NCBI RefSeq assembly: GCF_002954405.1
Contig: NZ_MQWC01000004.1
Coordinates: 3,636,565-3,700,564 of the forward strand
Length of the DNA stretch: 64,000 bases
DNA from: Salinibacter sp. 10B
GTDB taxonomy: Bacteria > Bacteroidota > Rhodothermia > Rhodothermales > Salinibacteraceae
Direction: 5' to 3'
The notes under the pieces were generated by a model. That model ran no database searches and had not been told where the DNA came from. It saw only the letters and a list, made by a program, of their open reading frames with translations. This document shows, in pieces, positions 47,378 through 57,443 of the stretch. Numbering within the stretch: the first letter of the stretch is position 1; each line of letters begins with the position of its first letter. The position numbers and the translations under genes are program-made.

Positions 47378-50300
47378 ATGACCGAAACAGCCATGATGGA
47401 TCGTGTCAGTCAAATTTTTCCCAATGGGGTCCCATTGTGGGGCCACGAATCGTTACAGGGGGGAGTTCAATGTGCCGGTCTTCTCGGCATCTTCCTCATG
47501 ATCGCGGCGGTACTGGTCCCAGGCCGAGCCGCGGCACAGGAAACGGGACGCATTGAAGGACAGGTGACGAGCGCAGCGGACAGTCAGCCACTGCCCGGAG
47601 TCAATGTTGTGATTCAGGGAACGAATCGCGGGACGGCCACCGGGGCCGATGGTACTTTTGCGATCGAGGGCGTCGAGCCGGGGGAATATACACTGGCGGC
47701 CTCGTTCGTTGGGTACAGAGACCAGAGCCGAGACATTGAAGTTGCGGGCGGAGAAACGACGGAAGTGAACTTTGCGCTCCAGTCGTCCGTCGGCGATCTC
47801 GACGAGATGATCGTCGTCGGGTACACGGAGAAGAGCCGGCGGGAGCTGACGAGCTCGATGGAAACCGTCGGGGAAGCAGAGCTGGAAGACGTGACGGCGA
47901 ACGATGCGACGAGCCTTCTGCAGGGGAAGAGTGCAGGACTGTACGTGACGACGGGGTCCGGCGACCCGGGCGCGGAACCGTCGATCCGGGTTCGAGGCAC
48001 GGGGTCGATTAGTGCCGGGGCCGATCCGCTGTACGTTGTGGACGGAACGATTTCCGGGGGCGTGCTACCCGACCCGAGCAATATCGAGTCCGTCACGGTC
48101 TTGAAGGACGCCGCGGCCACGGCCCTCTACGGGTCTCGTGCAGCCAACGGCGTGGTCGTTATCAACACCAAGCAGGGAACCCGTGGGGGCGAAACGACCG
48201 TCGACATTCAAGTCAGCTCAGGCGTTAGTGAGAAGACGACGGGCAACTTCGACGTCATGAACGCCTCCCAGCTGAACGACCTCCACGACCAGATGGAGTC
48301 GACATACGCCGATGACGACTTTACGCAGAATACGGACTGGCAGGACCTTGCCTTCCGGACGGCTACGACCAACAACGTGGAGGCTTCGGTGTCCGGGGGA
48401 ACGGAAAGTACCTCGTTCTACATCGCCGGGAGTTATTATCGTGAGGAGGGAACCCTCATCGAAGACAATCTGAATCGGTTTGGGGGGCGGCTGAACATTA
48501 GCCACAACATCACGGAAGACCTCATCGTCGACACCCGCATCAACGGACGGTACACGTTCGAGGACGATAATCCGGCCGGCACGCTTTACGAAGCCTATAC
48601 CAATCTTCCCTGGGACTCGCCCTACGCCAGCGACGGATCGCTGCGCACCGGGCGTGAGGACAGCTGGATTGGGCGGGATCAGTCAAATTTCCTCTACCCG
48701 CTTCAGTACAATTATTCGCAAGGGGAAGAGTACGACTTCAACGGCACGGTGACACTGGAGTACAGCGTTCTGCCTTCCGTCACGCTGGAAACGACGAATC
48801 AGGCCACCCTTCAACGGGATGACGGGCTGCAGTACCGGGATGCACGAACCCAGGCGGGCAGTGTGAACGACGGGGAGGTTTACGACTACTTCTCCAACAG
48901 CAGCACGCTTCTGACCTCCAACCAGTTCACCTTTGACCGGAGCTTCGGGAATCACAATACGGAGGCCATCCTCGGGTTCGAGTATGAGTACAACCATTAT
49001 GACGGATTCAACGCTGAAGGCGGGGGGATTTTCCCGGGGCTCAGCATTCTCGACGTGTCGTCTGAGCCGGTCTCTATTGGCGGAAGTGCAACGAAGAGCA
49101 TCTTTGTCTCGGGCTTCTCGCAGGCCAACTACGACTACAACAAGACCTACTTCGCGTCGGTCTCCTTCCGGCGGGACGGCTCCTCACGCTTTGGGTCCAA
49201 CAACCGGTACGGAAACTTCTACTCGGTGGCAGGCTCGTGGATGGTGAGCAACGAGGCGTTTTTGTCCGGACAGGACTGGCTTGAAGAGTTCAAGCTCCGG
49301 GCCAGCTACGGCACGACCGGAAACGCACAGATCGGCAACTTCGTCTCGCGGGAAGTTTACAGCTTCCAGTCCCCATACGATGGCGCTACGGGATCACGCC
49401 CGGTTCGCTTGGGCAACCCGAACTTGACCTGGGAGGTGGCCAAGAAGACCAACGTGGGGATTGACTTCAACGCATTCGACCGCGTAGACTTGTCTATCGA
49501 CGTTTACCAGCGCGTCAACGAAGATCTGCTACAGGACGTCCCGCAGTCGGGGGTGACAGGATTCACGAGCCGGATTGAAAACGTGGGGTCGGTACGCAAC
49601 CGCGGGCTTGAGGTGGCGCTCTCGACGACGAATCTGGAACGGGCCGTGCGGTGGACGACCGACTTCAACATCGGCTTCAACGACAATGAGGTGCTCGAGC
49701 TGGCCGGGGGCGAGCCGGTGCTGGCCGGCAATCAGCGCATCATCGAAGGAAAGGATCTCCGGACCTGGTACCTGCGCAAGTGGGCCGGCGTCGATCCCGA
49801 GACGGGACGGCCCCTTTGGGAGAAAGAGGTGACCGATTCGGAGGGGAACGTGACTGGGGTCGAGTTGACAAGCAACTATAACGAGGCGACCCTGCAAGCC
49901 GTGGGCAGTGCCACACCAGACTTTACCGGCGGGCTCCGCAACACGGTAGAGTACAAGGGCTTCACCCTCAGCGCCTTCGTCAACTTCGTTTACGGAAATG
50001 AGGTGTACCACAGCGCCCGCGAGCTCTTCGATTCCGACGGCGCGTACCTCACCTACAACTACATGGAGCTGGACGAGGACTGGAGCCGCTGGCAGGAGCC
50101 GGGCGACGACGCCACGCACCCCAAGCCGACGCCGGGGGGCAACAACAACTCCAACTCGCCCTCCTCTCGGTACCTGGAGGACGGAAGCTATCTGCGATTG
50201 AAGAACGTGCGGCTCTCCTACAACGTCCCGAGCGCGTGGGCCAACTCACTGAACCTGCAGTCGGCCCGCATTTACGTCAGTGGCGATAATCTTCTCACCT

Positions 50301-50407
50301 TCACCGACTTCTCGGGAATGGATCCGGAAGTGGGACTGAGCGGCACCGCAGGCACGAAGTATCCGATCAGTCGGAAGGTGATGGTCGGGGTCGGGCTGAA
50401 CTTCTAA
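47378..50407 (+). CDS. SusC/RagA-type TonB-linked outer-membrane transporter
   Basis: This 1009-residue protein has a signal peptide (LLGIFLMIAAVLVPGRAAAQ). A carboxypeptidase-regulatory-like domain follows (GRIEGQVTSAADSQPLPGVN to about residue 150), then the TonB plug (SIRVRGTGSISAGADPLYVV) and a large 22-strand barrel. Together with the SusD-like gene it forms a SusCD import pair for oligosaccharides or peptides. It is the first gene of the sugar locus. The start is ATG 47378; later Met codons are possible. Confidence 0.94.
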   Translation: MTETAMMDRVSQIFPNGVPLWGHESLQGGVQCAGLLGIFLMIAAVLVPGRAAAQETGRIEGQVTSAADSQPLPGVNVVIQGTNRGTATGADGTFAIEGVEPGEYTLAASFVGYRDQSRDIEVAGGETTEVNFALQSSVGDLDEMIVVGYTEKSRRELTSSMETVGEAELEDVTANDATSLLQGKSAGLYVTTGSGDPGAEPSIRVRGTGSISAGADPLYVVDGTISGGVLPDPSNIESVTVLKDAAATALYGSRAANGVVVINTKQGTRGGETTVDIQVSSGVSEKTTGNFDVMNASQLNDLHDQMESTYADDDFTQNTDWQDLAFRTATTNNVEASVSGGTESTSFYIAGSYYREEGTLIEDNLNRFGGRLNISHNITEDLIVDTRINGRYTFEDDNPAGTLYEAYTNLPWDSPYASDGSLRTGREDSWIGRDQSNFLYPLQYNYSQGEEYDFNGTVTLEYSVLPSVTLETTNQATLQRDDGLQYRDARTQAGSVNDGEVYDYFSNSSTLLTSNQFTFDRSFGNHNTEAILGFEYEYNHYDGFNAEGGGIFPGLSILDVSSEPVSIGGSATKSIFVSGFSQANYDYNKTYFASVSFRRDGSSRFGSNNRYGNFYSVAGSWMVSNEAFLSGQDWLEEFKLRASYGTTGNAQIGNFVSREVYSFQSPYDGATGSRPVRLGNPNLTWEVAKKTNVGIDFNAFDRVDLSIDVYQRVNEDLLQDVPQSGVTGFTSRIENVGSVRNRGLEVALSTTNLERAVRWTTDFNIGFNDNEVLELAGGEPVLAGNQRIIEGKDLRTWYLRKWAGVDPETGRPLWEKEVTDSEGNVTGVELTSNYNEATLQAVGSATPDFTGGLRNTVEYKGFTLSAFVNFVYGNEVYHSARELFDSDGAYLTYNYMELDEDWSRWQEPGDDATHPKPTPGGNNNSNSPSSRYLEDGSYLRLKNVRLSYNVPSAWANSLNLQSARIYVSGDNLLTFTDFSGMDPEVGLSGTAGTKYPISRKVMVGVGLNF

Positions 50408-50534
50408 CGTCCTCGAATGCGTCGACAACGACGTCTAGAAAACACGCCGGCCTTCGTCGGGCTGGGGGCACGTTCTCGCTGCGATCACCGGGCGAGCACT
50501 TCGGTCAACCTGGATTACAAGTGACACTCTGGAT

Positions 50535-52085
50535 ATGATTTCTCAGGGCCAATTTATACCTCGCGCATTGTTCTGCCTAGCGCTCTTCGCGGTCGTGGTC
50601 GGCTGCGACGGTCCCGGTAGCGTAAATCCGAACGAGGGGCTGCCTCCGGAGGAAGCGCTGAGCACTATCGAAGGGCTGGAAGCGGCCACGCAGGGCAACT
50701 ACAAGCGGCTAATCAGCACCACCGGCGGATTTGGGTACTACAGCTACAACCGCCACCTCTTCTACATGAAGGAGTTTGCGGGGGACAATATCTCCCTCAG
50801 TGGATCGACGACCGACCCGCTCTTCCTCTCGTACACCTTCGGGCATACGAAGAACCAGGCCAACGCTCAGAATCTCTGGAACTGGGGGTATCAGGTCATC
50901 TACGGGGCCAATCGGGTGATTTCGCAGGTCGACGCGGGGCAGTCCGAGGAGCGCGACCAGTTGCTTGGTGAGAACCACTTCCTGCGCGCCCTGGTCCACT
51001 TCCAGCTGGTGAACATTTTCGGGCGGCCCTATCCACAGGGGCGGGACAACCTTGGCATTCCGATCCGCCGGGCGCCCGACCCCAACAAAGAGGTGTCGCG
51101 CAACACGGTGGGAGAGGTGTACGACTTCATTGTCGAGGACTTGAAGACGGCAGTGGATCTCATGAACCAGCCGAAGTCCAACGCCTATGCCTCCCAGGAG
51201 GTGGCGGAGGCCCTGCTCTCGCGCGTCTACCTCTACATGGAGGAGAATCAGAATGCGATCGACTACGCAAACCGGGTCATCAACTCTGACCGGTACACTC
51301 TCATCCAGGACTCGACGCAGTACGTAACGTGGCCTACTCGGCCGCCGGAGGAAAACCCGCAGACCATTTTCGCGCTCAAGCACACGGAGGAAGATGACAA
51401 AGGCTTCGGTGCGATTGGGTCCATGTACTACTCGAGTCCGGAGGGAACGGGATGGGGAGAAATGTTCGCCTCCAAGGAGTACCGCGATCTGCTGAATCGG
51501 CACCCGAACGACATTCGGAGCGGATTCATTGAGCCGAAATACAAGCGCGACGAGAACGGAGACATCGTGCGCGAAAACGGAGAGCCAGTCTTGCAGCAGC
51601 GCAACGGCTATCCCGTATACTACGTCAAGAAGTTTACGGGCCAGAGTGGGGTCGTGACCCTTTCCTCCCCCGTCCTCCTGCGGTTGGCCGAGATGTACCT
51701 CAACCGCGCAGAGGCGAATGCGAAGCTCAACAATGACCAAAAGGCCCTCCAAGACGTGAACACGATCCGAAAGCGGGCCGGATTGAGCGGAGAAGCGCTC
51801 TACGATCAGAGTGACCTGGATGGATCGCTCAGTGCCCTCGACGTGGTGCTGCAGGAGCGTCGCCTCGAGTTTGCCTTTGAAGGGCATCGGGCGCTTGATC
51901 TCTGGCGCAACGGACGGCCAATGGTGCGAGAGTACCCCGGCGTCCACACCGAGACGAACATCGCCCCTGGCCTGAATACGTCGACCAGTCCGCCGACGCA
52001 GACCATCCCGGCCGATCATCCGCGCGTGGTTCACTTTATTCCGGAGCGCGAGACGGAACTGACGGACATGACGCAGAATCCGTAG
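50535..52085 (+). CDS. SusD/RagB-type substrate-binding lipoprotein
   Basis: This 516-residue lipoprotein has lipid Cys 24 (LALFAVVVGC) and the RagB/SusD architecture with TPR-like helices (EGLEAATQGNYKRL, ENHFLRALVHFQLVNIFGRP). It sits 128 bases after SusC and should form the lid over the SusC pore, binding the imported glycan. Confidence 0.94.
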   Translation: MISQGQFIPRALFCLALFAVVVGCDGPGSVNPNEGLPPEEALSTIEGLEAATQGNYKRLISTTGGFGYYSYNRHLFYMKEFAGDNISLSGSTTDPLFLSYTFGHTKNQANAQNLWNWGYQVIYGANRVISQVDAGQSEERDQLLGENHFLRALVHFQLVNIFGRPYPQGRDNLGIPIRRAPDPNKEVSRNTVGEVYDFIVEDLKTAVDLMNQPKSNAYASQEVAEALLSRVYLYMEENQNAIDYANRVINSDRYTLIQDSTQYVTWPTRPPEENPQTIFALKHTEEDDKGFGAIGSMYYSSPEGTGWGEMFASKEYRDLLNRHPNDIRSGFIEPKYKRDENGDIVRENGEPVLQQRNGYPVYYVKKFTGQSGVVTLSSPVLLRLAEMYLNRAEANAKLNNDQKALQDVNTIRKRAGLSGEALYDQSDLDGSLSALDVVLQERRLEFAFEGHRALDLWRNGRPMVREYPGVHTETNIAPGLNTSTSPPTQTIPADHPRVVHFIPERETELTDMTQNP

Positions 52086-52104
52086 GGGACGCTTGGCCGC
52101 CGGT

Positions 52105-52136
52105 CGCCTCCCGGGTTTCTGCGAGCTCGGGAGGCG
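52105..52136 (+). terminator. strong hairpin between susD and the PfkB gene
   Basis: Perfect 9-bp arms CGCCTCCCG and CGGGAGGCG lie 20 bases after the susD stop. There is no T tract. It may cut back transcription into the catabolic genes so that SusCD is made in excess. Confidence 0.45.
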
Positions 52137-52215
52137 GGTGGGGCTGCCCTCTCCGGGCGGCTGCCATTTTGAGGTAAACTGTCGCGATGCTTCTGCACGA
52201 ATCTCTCAGTCCAAC

Positions 52216-53148
52216 GTGGAACGCCCTTCGCTTGTCGTTGTCGGCGAGCTGAACGCCGATCTCATAATGGAGGAGGTGCATTCGCTCCCCGAGCTTGGAA
52301 CGGAGCGAGTGGCCGAACGGATGACCCTCACCCTGGGGAGTTCGTCGGCCATCTTGGCGTCGAACGCTAGTGCTATAGGCGTCGACGTGGGGTTTGTTGG
52401 GCGGGTGGGGGATGATGTGTTTGGGGATTTTGTTCTCGAGCGCCTGGAGGACCGCGGCATCGACCGGCGCTATATCCGACCGACCCCTGAGCAGACAACC
52501 GGTCTGACGGTCATCTATACTCATGAGGACGACCGAGGGATGATTACGTATCCCGGGGCGATGGAGGCGCTCACCATTGCGGACATTCCCTGGGAGTACG
52601 TGCGGCAGGCCGACCATCTGCACCTGTCGTCCTTCTACCTGCAGACGGGTCTTCAGCCGGACGTTGGTGCCCTCTTCCGGCGGGCAAAGGCAGATGGGCT
52701 GACAACCTCGCTAGACACGAACTGGGATCCGGACGAAACGTGGGACGGCGGCATTCTCGACATTCTCGATGCGGTAGACATCTTTCTGCCGAACGATGAG
52801 GAGGCGCGGCGGATTGCCGGGGAAGAGCATCTCGACCGGGCAATGGCGGTGCTCGCTGAGTGGGCCGGGGCTGTTGTGGTCACCTGTGGCAGTGACGGAG
52901 CAAAGCTGCGGAAAGGGGCGCAGACCCGGTCGTTTTCTCCCCCGCACGTCGAGCCTGTGGATGCTGTCGGGGCCGGCGACAGCTTCAATGCAGGATTTTT
53001 GCGACAATACCTGAAGGGAAAGACAGTGGCCGAATGCATTGAGTTTGGCCTGGTAACAGGGGCATATTCAACACAGGCAGCCGGCGGCACGGCGGCTTTT
53101 GAAGACGCCGAACGGTTCTGGGCCTTTGCGGACGACCATCATGAGTAG
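52216..53148 (+). CDS. PfkB-family sugar kinase (tagatose-6-phosphate kinase candidate)
   Basis: This 310-residue ribokinase-fold enzyme ends with the anion-hole and catalytic-Asp motif DAVGAGDSFNAGF. It starts with SLVVVGELNADLIME; PfkB signature 1 is visible (GFVGRVGDDVFGDFVLE). It phosphorylates a sugar or sugar phosphate. Next to a LacD-like aldolase it is most simply tagatose-6-phosphate kinase, but a hexose or GalNAc kinase is possible. GTG 52216 gives the conserved N-terminus; the longer frame to 52093 runs through the hairpin. Confidence 0.85.
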   Translation: MERPSLVVVGELNADLIMEEVHSLPELGTERVAERMTLTLGSSSAILASNASAIGVDVGFVGRVGDDVFGDFVLERLEDRGIDRRYIRPTPEQTTGLTVIYTHEDDRGMITYPGAMEALTIADIPWEYVRQADHLHLSSFYLQTGLQPDVGALFRRAKADGLTTSLDTNWDPDETWDGGILDILDAVDIFLPNDEEARRIAGEEHLDRAMAVLAEWAGAVVVTCGSDGAKLRKGAQTRSFSPPHVEPVDAVGAGDSFNAGFLRQYLKGKTVAECIEFGLVTGAYSTQAAGGTAAFEDAERFWAFADDHHE

Positions 53149-53273
53149 CTCCTTGTTCGTATGCGCCTGTGGGCGGGGACGAGCAGGAACGTAGAACGGT
53201 CCCGGTTCCGGTCTCTGCCGCTCCATGGGCTGCACCGTTGACTTGTATTCCCACCATCAGAACAGATTGTATC

Positions 53274-54320
53274 GTGCCTATTCCAGATTCATTGACGCCG
53301 GGAAAGTACCGGCGGCTCAAGCGATTGAGCGACTCGAACGACCGGTTTTCTATGCTCGCCATTGACCAGCGAGGGTCGTTGCGGCGCATGTTTGCTCGGA
53401 AGGATGGCACCGATCCGTCCGAGGTCGCGCCGGAGCAGCTGCGGCAGGTCAAGCGCGTGGTGACGCGGGCCGTTGCGCCCATGGCCAGCGGATTGTTGAC
53501 CGACCCGCTGTACGGCTACCCCGCATCGATGGACCTGCTTCCGGCCTCCAACGGCGTGCTTTTGTCTGGCGAAGAAACCGGATACGTGGGGACGAGCGAA
53601 GGAGAGCGACGGTCGCGTCTGCTTGAGGAGTGGTCCCCGGCTCGGATGGTACGGGAAGGAGCCGATGCGCTCAAGCTCTTGATCTATCACCATCCGGACG
53701 CATCGGAGGAGACCTGCCGGCATGAGCAAAACATTGTAGCGTCGGTCGGAGAGGCCTGTGAGGAGGCGGGACTTCCCCTCATCCTGGAGGTGGTCACGTA
53801 TCCGCTGGGCGAGGCGGCGGACGATGCGGCCCTGCAGGCACGGAAAAAGCCGGATCTGGTGATTGATGCGGCCGAAACGTTTTCCGATCCCCGGTACCAG
53901 GTGGACGTGCTCAAGCTGGAGTTTCCCGCCAATTTGAAGTATGTCGAGGAATACCAGGACGCCGCGTTTGCAAAAGGAACGGCGGTCTACGACCGAGCCG
54001 CCGTCGAGCAGGCCTGTGCTCGTCTCGATCAGGCGGCAGGGGTGCCCTGGGTCATTTTGAGTTCGGGGGTTGGAATGGACGAGTTCGTCGAGACCTTGAA
54101 ATTTGCGAACGGGGCTGGCGCTAGCGGTTTTCTCTGCGGACGTGCCGTCTGGAAGGACGTAGTCGACTATGCCCCGGACGAGGACGCTATGACACGCTTT
54201 ATGGAGGAGGTTGGGAAGCCTCGCGTTGAGCGACTTTTAGAAGCCAATACAACGGCACGGGCCTGGACTGAACATCCCGCCTACCAGGATGTCGGCGAAC
54301 GCGTATTCGCACGCGAATGA
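53274..54320 (+). CDS. LacD-like tagatose-1,6-bisphosphate aldolase
   Basis: This 348-residue protein of the class I LacD type has the Schiff-base Lys in VDVLKLEFPAN. It also shows LAIDQRGSLRRMF near the N-terminus and LKLLIYHHPD. It cleaves tagatose-1,6-bisphosphate to DHAP and glyceraldehyde-3-phosphate. It sits between the PfkB kinase and the AgaS-like isomerase. GTG 53274 starts the conserved region; a longer frame from 53169 adds non-conserved sequence. Confidence 0.85.
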   Translation: MPIPDSLTPGKYRRLKRLSDSNDRFSMLAIDQRGSLRRMFARKDGTDPSEVAPEQLRQVKRVVTRAVAPMASGLLTDPLYGYPASMDLLPASNGVLLSGEETGYVGTSEGERRSRLLEEWSPARMVREGADALKLLIYHHPDASEETCRHEQNIVASVGEACEEAGLPLILEVVTYPLGEAADDAALQARKKPDLVIDAAETFSDPRYQVDVLKLEFPANLKYVEEYQDAAFAKGTAVYDRAAVEQACARLDQAAGVPWVILSSGVGMDEFVETLKFANGAGASGFLCGRAVWKDVVDYAPDEDAMTRFMEEVGKPRVERLLEANTTARAWTEHPAYQDVGERVFARE

Positions 54321-54390
54321 GCCCGCCCGGGGAAACGGTACGGCGGGATTTCCCTGCACGGTTCTTTTCTGTTAGCCTAACGTAGTCTAC

Positions 54391-55674
54391 GTGGACGATA
54401 CACGCTCTCCGGCCACTTCACGGCCACGACAAAATGATTCGAACGGTCACGTCCTGCAGTACATGCTGGACCATCCGAATCCCGATCGCGGGACGGTGCA
54501 TACCCCTGGGGAAATTGCACAGCAGCCCGACCTGTGGCGACGCACGGCCCGCCTGGTGCGCGAGCATGCGGCGCCGCTCACGGACTTTCTTTCGGCAGCG
54601 GGCCTGTACGATGAGAACAGTCCCCGAATGTTGCTCACTGGGGCCGGAACGTCGCACTACGTCGGCCTCTCCGTGGTGGATTTGCTCCGGAAGCATTTTT
54701 CTACGCCGTGCGAAAGCCGGTCGACTACGCGCATTACGCCCAACCCGGACCTGTTCTTTCAGGAGGGGAAACCGACGCTGATGCTGCACTTTGCCCGTTC
54801 GGGCAACAGTCCGGAAAGCGAGGCGGTGCTCAAAGGGGGATTGGAGTGTATGGGGGAAGCCGGGCGCCATCTGGTGATTACCTGCAACAGGGACGGGACG
54901 CTCGCGGAGATTGCTCGCGCACACCCCGACCGTGTGTATCTGCTTGTGCTACCGGAGGCGGCCAACGATCAGGGATTGGCCATGACCAGCTCCTATACCA
55001 GCATGGTGGTGGCCAGTCAAGCTCTGGCGCACCTGGAGGAGATGGATGCCTTCGTCGAACAGATCGACCACACGGCGCAGGTAGGAGAAGAGGTGCTGGA
55101 CACGTATCCCGACCGGATTGACGAGTTGGTGGCGGAGGACGTACGGCGGGCTTTCTTCCTGGGCAACAATGATCTGTACGGGGCCGCCACTGAATCGGCC
55201 CTCAAGGTGCAAGAGTTGACGGCTGGGCGCATTCTGGCCGGAGCAGAAGATACGCTCGCCTTTCGCCACGGACCCATCTCGGCCGTCGATTCACATTCGG
55301 CGGTGATTTTCTACCTGTCCGAGCGCAACTACACCCGGCGGTACGAACTCGACGTCGTTCGGCAGTATCAGCATGCCTTTGAAGAGATTGGGGCCGAGAT
55401 GATTGTCGTCGCTCCGCAGCAGCCGGACCTCGAAGCGGCGGACAACCTGTCCATTTTCTCCTACGACGTCAACGGAGAGCAACACGTGCCTCCCCTTCAA
55501 CAGACCAACATCGCGGTGCTGATTGGTCAGATGGCCGGGTTGTTTGCCGCCTATCGCCGCGGGGTGAACGTCGACGAGCCGTCCGTCGAGAAGGCGTTGT
55601 ATAACCGGACAGTGCAAGGGGTGCAGTTGTACGATCCGGCAGATGCGTTTGAGGGAGGAGGAAATGAGCCGTGA
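54391..55674 (+). CDS. agaS: AgaS-like double-SIS sugar isomerase/deaminase
   Basis: This 427-residue protein has two SIS domains: the first with LLTGAGTSHYVGLSVVDLL and HFARSGNSPESEAVLKGG, the second with FFLGNNDLYGAATESALKVQ and AFRHGP. AgaS converts galactosamine-6-phosphate to tagatose-6-phosphate and ammonia. The neighbouring tagatose genes support this role over GlmS-type roles. The start is GTG 54391. Confidence 0.85.
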   Translation: MDDTRSPATSRPRQNDSNGHVLQYMLDHPNPDRGTVHTPGEIAQQPDLWRRTARLVREHAAPLTDFLSAAGLYDENSPRMLLTGAGTSHYVGLSVVDLLRKHFSTPCESRSTTRITPNPDLFFQEGKPTLMLHFARSGNSPESEAVLKGGLECMGEAGRHLVITCNRDGTLAEIARAHPDRVYLLVLPEAANDQGLAMTSSYTSMVVASQALAHLEEMDAFVEQIDHTAQVGEEVLDTYPDRIDELVAEDVRRAFFLGNNDLYGAATESALKVQELTAGRILAGAEDTLAFRHGPISAVDSHSAVIFYLSERNYTRRYELDVVRQYQHAFEEIGAEMIVVAPQQPDLEAADNLSIFSYDVNGEQHVPPLQQTNIAVLIGQMAGLFAAYRRGVNVDEPSVEKALYNRTVQGVQLYDPADAFEGGGNEP

Positions 55675-55815
55675 GGGGGAGGGCATGGTGCATTGGGGCA
55701 GAAGAACGTACGCAGTTCGCTTTTGCGTGAGGGACTCCCGACCCCGAGGAAGGCTCGTCGTGCCTTTGCGGAGGGGGGATTTAATCAAATACGCGTTCAT
55801 CAAGTCTCTGGATCA

Positions 55816-57102
55816 ATGGCTGCCGATACAGGCATTTCGAGGTTTGAGCACCAGCATCCTCTCGTTCAGACGATGAAGGAGGAAGATACCCCAGTGGTGC
55901 GGGCACTCGTTCAGACGCTCATGGACCACTTTGAGCGTCAAACCTGCCTTCTTGCCATCTGCCCCAATTCGCGCGCCGTCACGCAGGCGGCGCTACGAGC
56001 AGCGCAGGAGGCCAACGCCCCGCTTCTTTTGACTTCCACTCTGAATCAGGTGGACCGGGACGGGGGGTACACAGGATGGACCCACGACGAGCTCATTGAC
56101 TTTCTCGACCAGGAGGCCGAGCGGCTCGGGGTGGACGTGCCGGTTCTCCCGTGTCTCGATCACGGCGGTCCGTGGCTGAAGGATCGGCATGTGAGGGAAG
56201 GCTATTCGTTCGAGGAGACGATGGCCGCCGTAAAGCGCTCCCTCGAATCGTGCATCGACGCCGGCTACGAGCTTCTGCACATCGATCCGACCGTCGATCG
56301 GCGGACGCCGACCGGGGAGCCGTCCTCGATCGACTGGGTGGTGGAGCGCACGCTCGAACTCATTGCGCACGCAGAGCAGTACCGACGCGAGCAGGGGCGT
56401 CCCCCGATCAGTTACGAGGTGGGGACCGAGGAAGTGCATGGCGGATTGGCAGATCTCGAGAAGTTCGATCGGTTCCTCGACGGCCTGGATGCTGGGCTTC
56501 AGGACCGAGGGCTTGACGCCGCGCGGCCCTGCTTTGTGGTCGGGAAAGTGGGGACCGATCTCGACACCTCGTACTTCGAACCCGACACGGCGCGGGACCT
56601 GACCCGTCGCACGGAGCCGTTCGGCGCTCTCGTAAAGGGGCATTATACCGACTACGTGGACAACCCGGAGGACTACCCTCTCGCTGGAATGGGGGGCGCC
56701 AACGTGGGGCCGGAATACACGGAGGAAGAGTACGAGGCCCTGATGGATCTGGTCGCTCTGGAACGCAAGATTGGGAAAGATTCAGGGCTTCGGGAGGCGC
56801 TCCGGGACGCCGTCGTGGAGAGTGGACGATGGAAAAAGTGGCTGCACGACGACGAAGAGGGGCGCTCGTTTGACGAGTTGGAGGAGGAGCGTCGCGCGTG
56901 GCTGGTCCGCACGGGAAGTCGGTACGTATGGACCCATCCCGACGTGCAGGCCGCACGGCAGCGCCTCTATGAACATCTGGAGGCCCACCGCGATGCGGAG
57001 AACTTCGTGCTTTGGCGGATAAAGCAGGCAATGATGAAATACTATCACGCGTTCAACTTGATTGACTTCAACGCACGACTTGAGCGCGTCCTAGATTCGT
57101 AG
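55816..57102 (+). CDS. KbaZ/GatZ-like protein (class II tagatose-bisphosphate aldolase accessory subunit family)
   Basis: This 428-residue protein has family motifs in slightly divergent form: TLNQVDRDGGYTGWT, LPCLDHGGPW and LHIDPTVDRRTP, then YEVGTEEVHGG and VGKVGTDLD. In GatZ/KbaZ the subunit stabilises a catalytic partner GatY/KbaY; no such partner is seen here. Related AgaZ proteins have also been annotated as tagatose-6-phosphate kinases. The protein may therefore act alone or with the LacD-like enzyme. ATG 55816 is chosen; the frame extends to 55693. Confidence 0.8.
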   Translation: MAADTGISRFEHQHPLVQTMKEEDTPVVRALVQTLMDHFERQTCLLAICPNSRAVTQAALRAAQEANAPLLLTSTLNQVDRDGGYTGWTHDELIDFLDQEAERLGVDVPVLPCLDHGGPWLKDRHVREGYSFEETMAAVKRSLESCIDAGYELLHIDPTVDRRTPTGEPSSIDWVVERTLELIAHAEQYRREQGRPPISYEVGTEEVHGGLADLEKFDRFLDGLDAGLQDRGLDAARPCFVVGKVGTDLDTSYFEPDTARDLTRRTEPFGALVKGHYTDYVDNPEDYPLAGMGGANVGPEYTEEEYEALMDLVALERKIGKDSGLREALRDAVVESGRWKKWLHDDEEGRSFDELEEERRAWLVRTGSRYVWTHPDVQAARQRLYEHLEAHRDAENFVLWRIKQAMMKYYHAFNLIDFNARLERVLDS

Positions 57103-57443
57103 GACTAATCTCAAACAATCGGATGATACTGAGCGTCGACCCGGGACCGCTCTAAAACAGCGATACCAGCACGTGGACGCTCTCAGTGCCCGTCTGAAGT
57201 CAGACGTTCCCGCCTTTGGAGATAATACCTTAATGCGGGGAAGGGGACACCAAGGGCGCTCCACAATTCGTCGCTGGCGAGAAAGGACGTGCCCACGTTC
57301 AGCGGCGACAAACGTTAGGGAAAGCGTCTGTTCGGGGGGAGGGAAGGAGATCCTGTAAACGAATTTAAAGGCGGACCGTCCGGTGACCTCTGTCACCATC
57401 GGTTGAAGCCCACACAGCCGCACACAACCAAGCCGTGTAAGTT
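57103..57443. other. intergenic region before the sodium symporter
   Basis: About 340 bases with no gene seen. It contains the palindrome CGTCTGA-AG-TCAGACG (57191-57206) and GGTGAC-CTCT-GTCACC (57382-57397). An AT-rich stretch lies between them (near 57355-57370). These may be operators of an internal promoter for the transporter. Confidence 0.45.
57191..57206. promoter_or_regulatory. 16-bp palindrome upstream of the symporter
   Basis: Perfect 7-bp arms CGTCTGA/TCAGACG with a 2-base centre. Size and symmetry suit a dimeric repressor site. The bound protein, if any, is unknown. Confidence 0.35.

Noticed and set aside
50709..52034. 441-residue minus-strand frame opposite susD
   Set aside because: It is an antisense shadow; susD has a lipobox and the RagB architecture.
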